Of a stretch of 44,745 bases of DNA, positions 1 to 8,109 are shown in pieces. Numbering within the stretch: position 1 is the stretch's first letter; the number at the start of each line of letters is the position of its first letter. The stretch covers positions 1-44,745 of the forward strand of contig CAZJKE010000013.1 in the NCBI GenBank assembly GCA_964546585.1. The letters run 5' to 3'. Below the pieces are notes generated by a model. The model ran no database searches and was not told the DNA's origin. It worked only from the letters and a program-made list of their open reading frames with translations. Made by a program: the position numbers and the translations under genes. Source of the DNA: CAZJKE01 sp964546585 (GTDB lineage: Bacteria; Planctomycetota; Phycisphaerae; Phycisphaerales; SM1A02).

Positions 1-628
<628 letters not shown>

Positions 629-655
629 CCCCCGCGCATAGGCGCGGGGGTTTTT
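629..655 (+). terminator. Rho-independent terminator after 16S
   Basis: A perfect 9-bp GC stem, CCCCCGCGC (629-637) with GCGCGGGGG (642-650), has the loop ATAG and is followed by TTTTT (651-655). It is a textbook intrinsic terminator facing the rRNA transcript. It ends the 16S unit 155 bases after the mature 3' end and separates it from the protein gene that starts 20 bases later. Confidence 0.92.
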
Positions 656-662
656 CATGCGC

Positions 663-674
663 TACACTGGTTGC
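663..674 (+). promoter_or_regulatory. Putative -10 of a leaderless EEP gene
   Basis: TACACT (663-668) lies exactly 6 bases before the ATG at 675. A start at the usual +7 after the hexamer would place the mRNA 5' end on the A of the ATG. The preceding terminator leaves no room for a long leader. I see no good -35 and no Shine-Dalgarno sequence. The same spacing recurs at other genes in the window. Confidence 0.5.
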
Positions 675-1667
675 ATGATCACTCGATCCACGTTGATTCT
701 GTTGCTGATGGTGGCAGGTTCAGCCGATGCCGCCGTTCGCGTTGTGACCTGGAACATCGCAAAGCTGCAGGGCGACCGGGATGCTGTGAAACTCGTCTTG
801 CAGGAAGCGTCCCGGGATGATGTGAAGGGCTCCTCTATCCCTGTGACAGTGTTTGTGTTTCAGGAAGTTCTTCCTCGCAATCTCGACGCCCTGCACGACA
901 TGCTCGGCGAGGAGTACACGCAGGCTACATTCACCGATGGAGGCGACTCGAGATTCGGTGGCGCGCAAGCGATGTTCTACCGCGCAAACCGGGCCGTGGA
1001 GCATGTCGAGTCACATGCCGACATTGCCACTGGTGCTGGACGCCACGCCGATCGATGGAGATTGGACCTGCTCGGCACGGAAGAGTCGGTGTCGCTCTGG
1101 ATCTACAGCGCGCACTTGAAAGCCTCCCGCGGCACCGACAACAAGGAAATTCGCCGCAGTGGTGCAGCGGCAATTTGCGAAGACATGGCAACGCTTCCAG
1201 ACAACGCCGAGGTCATTTTGGCCGGTGACATGAACTTCTATACAAATAAGGAACCCGCCTATGGGTTGCTGACATCGCCCGAGGGTTGCGGACTCCACGA
1301 CCCGCTCGGCAGCGACGAATGGGCGGGCGAGGACGGCGCCATCAAGCACACGCAATCACCGCGAACGCAGCGAGGCGGCGGACTGGTGCACGGGGGGCTC
1401 GATGATCGATTCGACTTCCAGTTGGTTTCCACCTCAATCCTCGAAGAACCGGGGCTTCTCCTCATTGAGGGTTCCTATCGTGCTCTGGGAAATGACGGCT
1501 TGCACTTCGATGTGGCAATCAACGCCGGTACCAATTCCTATTCGGACTCGGTCGGCCTTGCAGAGGCGTTGCACGAGGCATCCGACCATTTGCCGGTTAT
1601 CGTTGATTATCTCGATTCTGTGCATCAGAAACCCGCATCCATTCCTCTTCCCTCTGCGGAGAATTGA
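675..1667 (+). CDS. Exported EEP-family phosphoesterase/nuclease
   Basis: This 330-residue secreted protein belongs to the endonuclease/exonuclease/phosphatase (EEP, DNase I-like) superfamily. Residues 1-19 form a signal peptide (hydrophobic ILLLMVAG, then ADA-A). The EEP signature residues are present: Asn27 (TWNIA), Glu64 (FQEV), Asp185 and Asn187 (AGDMNFY), and Asp304-His305 (SDHLP). The catalytic site therefore looks intact. The family hydrolyses phosphodiester bonds in nucleic acids or lipid head groups; the substrate here is unknown. The next gene is a tandem paralogue sharing the blocks GGAQAM, SHADI, RHADRWRLDLLG and HTQSP. This copy ends soon after the catalytic domain and has no dockerin-like tail. 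I chose ATG 675 because it opens a clean signal peptide; the upstream ATG at 657 overlaps the terminator. Confidence 0.85.
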   Translation: MITRSTLILLLMVAGSADAAVRVVTWNIAKLQGDRDAVKLVLQEASRDDVKGSSIPVTVFVFQEVLPRNLDALHDMLGEEYTQATFTDGGDSRFGGAQAMFYRANRAVEHVESHADIATGAGRHADRWRLDLLGTEESVSLWIYSAHLKASRGTDNKEIRRSGAAAICEDMATLPDNAEVILAGDMNFYTNKEPAYGLLTSPEGCGLHDPLGSDEWAGEDGAIKHTQSPRTQRGGGLVHGGLDDRFDFQLVSTSILEEPGLLLIEGSYRALGNDGLHFDVAINAGTNSYSDSVGLAEALHEASDHLPVIVDYLDSVHQKPASIPLPSAEN

Positions 1668-1702
1668 TTGGGTTTCGCCACTTTGCGGCGTACACTGAGA
1701 GA
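1668..1702 (+). promoter_or_regulatory. Putative promoter of second EEP gene
   Basis: TTGGGT (1668-1673), a 17-base spacer and TACACT (1691-1696) form a plausible sigma-70-type promoter right after the upstream stop codon. A start near 1703 leaves about 6 bases before the ATG at 1709, with no Shine-Dalgarno sequence. The -10 hexamer matches the one before the first paralogue. Confidence 0.5.
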
Positions 1703-1708
1703 CCGGCG

Positions 1709-3550
1709 ATGCGGAGAGGATTCCTACCCATCTTGACAGCCGGCATCATTGGGATGCCCGCTGCGGCGCAGGTTCGTGTTGTTAATTACAACATCGCGGA
1801 CCTGGCCGGCGATCACGCAGCGTTGACTGCTGTTTTTGCCGAGGCCAGTGCCGATGACAGTCATGGGTTTGCGAGCCCGGTCACCATCTATCTCTTTCAG
1901 GAAGTGGATGAGAACGACATTGGCACGATCGGAAAGTTGCTTGGCCCCGAGTACACAATGGGGACATTCACGGATCAAAACGATTCGAGTTGGGGTGGCG
2001 CGCAGGCCATGTACTACCGCAGCGATCAAGTCATTGAACATACGGCATCACATGCGGACATCTACACCTACGCCAGCCGGCACGCCGATCGCTGGCGGCT
2101 GGACCTGCTTGGGTATGAGAACCAGTCGATCTGGGTCTACAGCATGCATCTCAAGTCGTCGACCGGATCGTCCAACCAGGAAACCCGCCGCGCCGGGGCC
2201 GAGAATGTCCGCGACGACATCATGACGCTGCCGGGAGGCAGTCATGTCATTGTGGCTGGCGATATGAATTTCTACAGCCCATCCGAGCCAGGGTATGTCT
2301 GGTTCACTGATCCGGGTGACGGGCAAGTCATCGATCCACTCGGCTCGGGAAGTTGGTCGGGTTCGTCCAATGCGATCAAGCACACGCAATCCCCTCTTGC
2401 AACCAGTGCAGGCGGCCTCATCGGCGGCGGCCTCGACGACCGCTTTGATTTTCAGTTCCTCTCCGCAAACATGCTTGATGGTGACGGGCTCTCCGCCATC
2501 GACGGAACCTACAGGTCGCTTGGAAACGACGGCCAGCATTACAATGACGCCATCAACACCGGCAACAACACGTATTTCCCACTCGACACCGTTCGTTCCA
2601 ATGCCCTTGCAGATGACTTGATCGTCGCCTCAGATCACCTTCCGCTGATTGCGGATTACCAAATTCCCGCAGTGCTCTCTTGGGATGCAACCGGTGTGCC
2701 GGCGAGGCTCATCATTGGCAGCGCCGCAAGCGCAAGCATCAGTGTGTCGAACGATGCGGATGTCGTGGTTGCCGAAGGGGCGGATACGCTGGATGTTCTG
2801 ATGGAAGCTGCTGGTGACATGAGCGGGTCGGCGAGTCACGCAATTCCCGCGTTGTCGGCACCAATCGTGGAGTTGTTCGATTTGGATACGAGCGTGTCGG
2901 GGCTATGGACCGGTACGCTCACGCTGACCGCAACAAGCGACGGCACGCAGCCGGCGCCCGAGGTTGTGGAGTTGGAAGGTGCCGTGCTTGACCACGCCAA
3001 TCCATCCTTCTCCGGGAGCGAGGATCTCGACTGGGCCATCATCGAATGCGCATACGAAGCGGGCGAAGGCGTGCAGACCTGCACCGTTCCGCTCTTCAAC
3101 CGTGGATTCAACGCCTACCAATCACTGTTGGATGTGGACGCGATCGGAACGCCGGATCCTCCGATTACCTTTGCAGGCATCTCGACGAATCAAGTCGGAT
3201 CGATTCCGGGCGTACTTTCCTTTGACATCGACACGGATGCGGTGTTGCCGGGTGTCTACGAGTCATCGATTCCACTGGATTCCAGTGATGAGGATCTCCC
3301 CGGCGAAGCCGGACATGTGTCAATGCTCGTGGTTCGCATCGAGATCACAGGTGCAGCGACATGCCTTGGCGACATTGCCGGGAGCAAGGCCGGAGGCGAT
3401 GGCGTCGTGGACATTCACGATCTCCTGATGGTCATCGCTGATTGGGGAGAAGCGGGGGGAGGGGCAGATATGGCTCCTGACGGGGGAGATGGGATTGTTG
3501 ACATTCACGACCTGTTGGCCCTCATCGGTGCGTGGGGACCCTGCCCGTAG
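1709..3550 (+). CDS. Exported EEP phosphoesterase with dockerin-like tail
   Basis: This is a 613-residue secreted paralogue of the preceding gene. A signal peptide spans residues 1-20 (cleavage near AAA-Q). The EEP domain covers about 21-320 and has the expected catalytic residues: Asn28 (NYNIA), Glu in FQEV, Asp185 and Asn187 (AGDMNFY), and Asp309-His310 (SDHLP). Residues about 330-560 are acidic, beta-rich, immunoglobulin-like sequence that I do not recognise. The last ~55 residues carry two dockerin-type-I-like EF-hand segments (GGDGVVDIHDLL and GGDGIVDIHDLL), ending in IGAWGPCP. In cellulosomes dockerins bind cohesins; in planctomycetes such tails are common on exported proteins and their partner is not established. 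I chose ATG 1709 for the signal peptide; the in-frame TTG at 1664 overlaps the upstream stop. Confidence 0.83.
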   Translation: MRRGFLPILTAGIIGMPAAAQVRVVNYNIADLAGDHAALTAVFAEASADDSHGFASPVTIYLFQEVDENDIGTIGKLLGPEYTMGTFTDQNDSSWGGAQAMYYRSDQVIEHTASHADIYTYASRHADRWRLDLLGYENQSIWVYSMHLKSSTGSSNQETRRAGAENVRDDIMTLPGGSHVIVAGDMNFYSPSEPGYVWFTDPGDGQVIDPLGSGSWSGSSNAIKHTQSPLATSAGGLIGGGLDDRFDFQFLSANMLDGDGLSAIDGTYRSLGNDGQHYNDAINTGNNTYFPLDTVRSNALADDLIVASDHLPLIADYQIPAVLSWDATGVPARLIIGSAASASISVSNDADVVVAEGADTLDVLMEAAGDMSGSASHAIPALSAPIVELFDLDTSVSGLWTGTLTLTATSDGTQPAPEVVELEGAVLDHANPSFSGSEDLDWAIIECAYEAGEGVQTCTVPLFNRGFNAYQSLLDVDAIGTPDPPITFAGISTNQVGSIPGVLSFDIDTDAVLPGVYESSIPLDSSDEDLPGEAGHVSMLVVRIEITGAATCLGDIAGSKAGGDGVVDIHDLLMVIADWGEAGGGADMAPDGGDGIVDIHDLLALIGAWGPCP

Positions 3551-3616
3551 GGAGGGCGCCCTCAAAAAACAAGTCCAGTTCGCCTATTTCCACTGTTACC
3601 GGTGGCGTTTTCGTCG

Positions 3617-3675
3617 TAGTCTGAGGAGTCAACAAGTCGGTAATCGCGGCGCAGTTGCGCCACCTTAGGAGGAGA
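3617..3675 (+). promoter_or_regulatory. Putative promoter, leader hairpin and strong RBS
   Basis: A -10-like TAGTCT (3617-3622) precedes a leader of about 50 bases. The leader holds a 5-bp GC hairpin (GGCGC 3648-3652 with GCGCC 3657-3661, loop AGTT) and then a strong Shine-Dalgarno AGGAGGAGA (3667-3675), 5 bases before the ATG at 3681. The -35 is weak. This is the clearest SD-led start in the window and contrasts with the leaderless-looking genes. The hairpin may protect the 5' end of the message. Confidence 0.45.
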
Positions 3676-3680
3676 GAGAC

Positions 3681-5597
3681 ATGTTCCGTAAGGCAATGAT
3701 GAGCGGTGTTACGTGTGCCGTGACAGCGGCAGCGTCCGCAGGCCCAAACGATGTTTGGCTGAACGAGATCCACTACGACAATGCGGGCGGCGATACGGGG
3801 GAACTGCTCGAAATCGCGGTCGGTTCGAACATTACGCCATCCGACATAACGATCTCGAAATACAACGGCAGTAACGGGACCGTGTACGGATCGCTCAATC
3901 CCATTGCGGACATGGACCTCGGCGAGAGCGAGGGCGACATGACGCTCTACTGGGCCTTCCTTCCGGCCAACGGTCTCCAGAATGGTGGACCGGATGGCGT
4001 GGCGATTGACATTGCCGGCGTCGTTGTGCAGTTCCTGAGTTATGAAGGCACGATGACGGCGACGGATGGTCCTGCGATGGGTATGACCAGCGAGGACATC
4101 GGCGTCTCGGAGAGCAGCAGCACGCCCGTTGGTGCATCACTTGGCCTGATCGGCACGGGGGCGGACTATGAGGCGTTCACATGGGCAGTCTTCAAGGTGA
4201 ACTCCGCCGGACAGATCAATGTCGGGCAAGAAGTCCTTCCAGATGGCGGCGGCGGTCCTGTTACGCATGTCGTGCAGCAGGTTGGATTCAGCTTCGATCC
4301 CCCGATCGTGGACGCGCACATCGGTGACACGATCCGATTCGAGTGGACCGGCGGCAATCACTCCGTCGTTGACGGTGATCCGTATAACTGCGTGCCTGAG
4401 GGCATGTATTTTTATGAATCGCTCAACAGCGGTAACCCGGTCGTCGAGTTTGTCATTCCACCCGACGCCCCCCAGGACATCGACTACCTCTGCGACGTCG
4501 CGGTGCACTGTTCAACCTACGGCATGACCGGCTCGATCCATGTGATTGACGGCGCTGCGACCGACACTGACGGTGATGGCTGGCCGGATGACAACGACAA
4601 TTGCGTCGATGTTTACAACCCGGGCCAGGAGGACTGTGACGGGGATGGCGAAGGTGATGTGTGCGACCCTGATGCGATCGACTGCAACGCCAACGGTGTG
4701 CCCGATGCGTGTGAGATCGCAGACGGTGACGCAGCGGACTGCAACGAAAACGGCGTCCCCGATTCGTGCGATCTCGCTGACGGCACGCTCCATGACGACA
4801 ACGGCAACGGTTTCCCGGATGAGTGTGAGGTTGCGGTTCCTGCGATTCAATTGCAGGAGATTCGTACGGATCAGCCGGGTGCCGACAATGACGAGTACTT
4901 CGAGATTCACGGCTATGGAGGCCCGTCACTCGATAGTGTCTGGTATGTCGTGATCGGAGATGGAACCGGCGGTAGCGGTGTCGTCGAGTGCGCCATTGAC
5001 CTCTCGAACATGGTGTTCCCGGTGGACAGCCCGACGCTCCTGGTGGCCGAGGACGACGACACGCTTGGCGTGCAGGCAGACTATGTGTTGCCAGGTGCGC
5101 TCAACTTCGAGAACAACGACAATGTGACGCATGTTCTCCTGGTGAATTTCCTAGGAGCCGTTGGCGACGATCTCGACACCGATGACGATGGCATTCTGGA
5201 CTTCACGCCCTGGCAGGACACGATCGACGGTGTTCGGATCATTGCGGATCCTGCTGGTGGCGACTGGACCTACCTCATGGACGAAGAGGTCGGGCCGACG
5301 GCCGACGGATATGCTCCATCACATGTCTATCGCTACACCAGTGCCTGCGGCAACTTCGCCATGGGGACCTACGACCCGTGGGATCCGGAGTCTGCGGACA
5401 CGCCAGGCGGCGAGAATCCCGCCTGCCCGAGCGACTGCCCGGCCGATCTTGATGGCGATGGTCAGGTTGCTGTTGGTGACCTACTTATCTTGATCGGCGG
5501 GTATGGCGGCAACGATCCGACTCACGACCTTGACGGAAACGGCACGGTCGGCATCGGTGACATTCTGATGCTTATCGGCGTGTGGGGACCCTGCTGA
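3681..5597 (+). CDS. Mosaic secreted protein: LTD, cupredoxin, TSP3, dockerin-like
   Basis: This 638-residue exported protein has a signal peptide at 1-20 (ASA-GP). Visible parts, in order: a lamin-tail-like segment from about residue 24 (WLNEIHYDN); a cupredoxin-like domain at about 193-292 with possible type-1 copper ligands His227 (NHS), Cys271, His276 and Met282 (HCSTYGM); acidic thrombospondin-3-like repeats at about 293-388 (DTDGDGWPDDNDNC and several NGVPD units); a second lamin-tail-like segment from about 392; and two dockerin-type EF-hand segments at the C-terminus (DLDGDGQVAVGDLL, DLDGNGTVGIGDIL) ending IGVWGPC. The Cys-to-His loop (four residues) is longer than in plastocyanin, so copper binding is inferred. 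Its role is unknown; surface or extracellular attachment is likely. A terminator follows. Confidence 0.8.
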   Translation: MFRKAMMSGVTCAVTAAASAGPNDVWLNEIHYDNAGGDTGELLEIAVGSNITPSDITISKYNGSNGTVYGSLNPIADMDLGESEGDMTLYWAFLPANGLQNGGPDGVAIDIAGVVVQFLSYEGTMTATDGPAMGMTSEDIGVSESSSTPVGASLGLIGTGADYEAFTWAVFKVNSAGQINVGQEVLPDGGGGPVTHVVQQVGFSFDPPIVDAHIGDTIRFEWTGGNHSVVDGDPYNCVPEGMYFYESLNSGNPVVEFVIPPDAPQDIDYLCDVAVHCSTYGMTGSIHVIDGAATDTDGDGWPDDNDNCVDVYNPGQEDCDGDGEGDVCDPDAIDCNANGVPDACEIADGDAADCNENGVPDSCDLADGTLHDDNGNGFPDECEVAVPAIQLQEIRTDQPGADNDEYFEIHGYGGPSLDSVWYVVIGDGTGGSGVVECAIDLSNMVFPVDSPTLLVAEDDDTLGVQADYVLPGALNFENNDNVTHVLLVNFLGAVGDDLDTDDDGILDFTPWQDTIDGVRIIADPAGGDWTYLMDEEVGPTADGYAPSHVYRYTSACGNFAMGTYDPWDPESADTPGGENPACPSDCPADLDGDGQVAVGDLLILIGGYGGNDPTHDLDGNGTVGIGDILMLIGVWGPC

Positions 5598-5629
5598 CCG
5601 GGAGGTCGGAGCGGAGAGGACAGGTCCCC

Positions 5630-6316
5630 TCATGAACCGAGACGGCCCGCTTCGGCGGGCCGTTTCTCATGGTCCGCGTTGTCCCCACGGTCCGTCAGCG
5701 TCTGCTTGGTGACCAGTGCCCCATGAAACTGACGCTGGGATGCGATATCGGCGATCACGCTGGCTCCAAAGAGAAGTGATGTCACCGCACCGATGATCGC
5801 GAGGATTCGCCAGCCCGAGAAACTTCCGATCAATCGAAGCGAGAGAACCAGCCACAGAAGGATCCAACCAGTTGCAGCCAGACCAAGCCGTGTTCGTGTC
5901 GGTAGCATGCGGTGCCAGAACGCAAGACGGGACAGCCACGAAGAGGACGCCTTTTCGTCAGTTTTTCCAGCAAGCGTACGGGCGTGCTCCAGATTCGCCG
6001 CGAGACGGCCGTCGCCCGGGATGTATCGTTCTGCGGCGAGGTAAGCAGCAATGGCCTTGTCCGTTGCACCGGCCTGCAATTGAGCGTTGCCAAGATCATA
6101 AAACAGCCTGCCGTTCTCGACGCCTTCATCCACCAGCACTTGAAATCGATTGGCAGATCGCTCAAACGCGGTACGAGCCGCAATGGGATCCGTTGTCTGA
6201 TATTCGACGCCGCGATCATAGGCCGCCAGCGCTTCGTCAAGCACTGCGGATTGCTGGGCAGGCGACAGGGGGGCGATCCCACCGGCCACTGCGAGAAGAA
6301 GTGCAGCAAAGATCAT
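5630..6316 (-). CDS. batE: BatE-like TPR membrane protein, short C-terminus
   Basis: This 228-residue protein is the last gene of the moxR-bat operon. A signal peptide or signal anchor lies at 1-20, TPR-like helices at about 25-115 (LFYDLGNAQLQAG, AIAAYLAAERYIPGD), and two membrane segments at about 138-190. BatE homologues usually continue into a small SH3-like domain. Here only its first strand seems present (HGALVTKQ) before the protein ends in a charged tail (EKRPAEAGRLGS) encoded by the terminator hairpin. The start ATG overlaps the batD stop by 4 bases, so translation is coupled. Bat proteins are thought to form a periplasmic/membrane complex acting in envelope stress; the exact function is unsettled. 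Confidence 0.75.
   Translation of the reverse strand: MIFAALLLAVAGGIAPLSPAQQSAVLDEALAAYDRGVEYQTTDPIAARTAFERSANRFQVLVDEGVENGRLFYDLGNAQLQAGATDKAIAAYLAAERYIPGDGRLAANLEHARTLAGKTDEKASSSWLSRLAFWHRMLPTRTRLGLAATGWILLWLVLSLRLIGSFSGWRILAIIGAVTSLLFGASVIADIASQRQFHGALVTKQTLTDRGDNADHEKRPAEAGRLGS
5639..5668 (+). terminator. Intrinsic terminator between convergent units
   Basis: A 9-bp stem, ACGGCCCGC (5642-5650) with GCGGGCCGT (5655-5663), is closed by the very stable TTCG tetraloop. The stem can be extended outward to GAG/TTC on each side, and it is followed by TTTCTC. It serves the + strand mosaic gene. The hairpin also lies inside the last codons of batE on the other strand, where it could slow transcription leaving that operon. 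Confidence 0.8.
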
Positions 6317-8109
6317 GGTGCGGGCCCCCCAAGCCGCGCCAATACATCGCGGGCATCCTCAAGCAGGACTTCATCTCCGCAACCACCATATTGGAGCGAC
6401 TCGCACGAACGCAGGAGTTGCTCGAGTTGTGTTCGAGACGCCGGGTCTGTGACGGAGGCAAGAACATCCTCACGGGTCGCACTGGCGTCGGGCATGCCCT
6501 CTCGGTCGGCGATGAAGGACAGCAGAGCCGTCGAAATCGCCTGTGCGCGATCGACACCCACGCAGTTCTCCGCACTCGCGAGTCGGCTGCGGGCGCGGCT
6601 GGCGGCACAGCGGCGCCTGCGAACACCTGCATCGCCGCGGCTTCGCCGCAGAATCAACAAGGTCGCGAGGAATCCAATGGGCCCGATACCGATGATCACT
6701 GCTACACCCAGTCCGGGGCGAACCTCATGCGACTTGAGAAGGTCTGCACCGGAGTAATTGGCGAGGATTCCGCCGGACACTTCTGTCAACGCTTCCTCGG
6801 GCGAGGATGCATGAGGAGATGACGAGCCGATCAGATCGCCTGCCGCAATGGTGGCGGTCTTCTCGACCCGCAGGGGAATTGGCTGACTCCATGCGGTTCG
6901 GTACTCTCCGCTGGCCGGGTCGAAACTCGAGAACGGAATCGGCGGAATCTCAGTGACCTGATCATCCCTTGCGCGAATCGTGTGCGTAAAGGTCTTTGCC
7001 CGGCCATTGATGATGCCCCCGATGGGATCATCCGGTACGCGGAAGTCATCAACCAGTGGCTGCACTCTGCTCAGCGCGGGTGACTGCAGATAGTCAAGAT
7101 TGGGTGTCGCGCCCGAGCGGTCGGTCAAACGCATCGTGAGCGTAATTGGATCACCGACATGCACGACGAGCGGCTCGGCAGACACATGAAAGCCGTAGTC
7201 TCCAACCGCGCCGGTGTACCAGCCTGATTGACCTTCAAGCGGCGGAGTCAACACATCGATGGGCGCGACCGTCGCTTCTGCGGCGAGTAGTTGCGATTGT
7301 TCGATCGGCGGTCCAGTAGTGCGGCCGAAGAACCCTTCAAACGGGTCGCGGCGGCGCTGCCGAGAGAGAAGGATTGGGTAGTCCATCAGGACCTGTATGT
7401 CTCCCACATCAATCTGCCCGGCTGCCTGCGGCGAAATGATGGTTGAAATCTCATAGAGGTAGAAGGTCGCCGCTCGTCCCGCGTCGTCGGTTCCGCGAAT
7501 GCTTCGAAAGGACAACTGCTCTGTGGCGAGCGCCTTGGTGAATACGCCGAATCGGCTGTCGCCGCGAATGAGACCGATCATCTGCCGTGGCTCAAGCGTG
7601 AAACCCGTGGCTTGGTCGGTGAATGGTTCAATGTAGATTCGGAGGGTGAGTTCGAGCGGTTCTCCAAGATAGACCGCTCGCTCATTGCCAATGACTTCAA
7701 CTCGAAAGACACCTCCTGTCGGCGGTTCCTGCGCATCAATCGTGATTGGATTGGTTCGGAACTTTCGACCACCAGCCATGATCTCGAATGCCTCGATAGT
7801 GAATGAACCCGTCCGGCGGGGGGTCATCGAAAAGAAGACTGTTCGTGTGGTCGTCGTGGAAAACTGACCGCCAGTGATGGTCGTGTTGGTCGATGCCCGC
7901 TCGCCTGGAACCCGCTGAATGTCGAGACCATCGACTTCTGGAAATTGAATGTCGGTTGATGCATCTGTGTTTTCAAAGATGACTTGTATCTGCATTGGCA
8001 CATTGACAAACCCATCTCTGGTCGGAATGTTGATGGAGACGGACTGCGCAGCGGAAATGGAAGCGAACACCATCAACGCCGACATGAACATCGTGCAGAG
8101 CCTTGTCAC
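6313..8109 (-). CDS. batD: BatD-like protein with C-terminal membrane anchor
   Basis: This 598-residue exported protein has a signal peptide at 1-21 (SISAAQS). A long beta-rich periplasmic region typical of BatD follows (VNVPMQIQVIFEN near the N-terminus, GEPLELTLRIYIEPF in the middle, GDPITLTMRLTDRSG later). One transmembrane helix near 470 (VIIGIGPIGFLATLLIL) leads into a basic cytoplasmic helical tail of about 110 residues. The start codon is GTG at 8109, overlapping the batC TGA as GTGA. The stop overlaps the batE start (ATGA). BatD is thought to be an ectodomain partner of the VWA proteins BatA and BatB. Confidence 0.85.
   Translation of the reverse strand: MTRLCTMFMSALMVFASISAAQSVSINIPTRDGFVNVPMQIQVIFENTDASTDIQFPEVDGLDIQRVPGERASTNTTITGGQFSTTTTRTVFFSMTPRRTGSFTIEAFEIMAGGRKFRTNPITIDAQEPPTGGVFRVEVIGNERAVYLGEPLELTLRIYIEPFTDQATGFTLEPRQMIGLIRGDSRFGVFTKALATEQLSFRSIRGTDDAGRAATFYLYEISTIISPQAAGQIDVGDIQVLMDYPILLSRQRRRDPFEGFFGRTTGPPIEQSQLLAAEATVAPIDVLTPPLEGQSGWYTGAVGDYGFHVSAEPLVVHVGDPITLTMRLTDRSGATPNLDYLQSPALSRVQPLVDDFRVPDDPIGGIINGRAKTFTHTIRARDDQVTEIPPIPFSSFDPASGEYRTAWSQPIPLRVEKTATIAAGDLIGSSSPHASSPEEALTEVSGGILANYSGADLLKSHEVRPGLGVAVIIGIGPIGFLATLLILRRSRGDAGVRRRRCAASRARSRLASAENCVGVDRAQAISTALLSFIADREGMPDASATREDVLASVTDPASRTQLEQLLRSCESLQYGGCGDEVLLEDARDVLARLGGPAP

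Noticed and set aside
3551..3572. Palindrome GAGGGCGCCCTC as terminator of the second EEP gene
   Set aside because: It is followed by AAAAAA rather than a T run on the + strand, and no minus-strand gene ends there.
5872..6822. 316-codon + strand frame across batE/batD
   Set aside because: It crosses the coupled batE/batD junction on the opposite strand and shows no domain.
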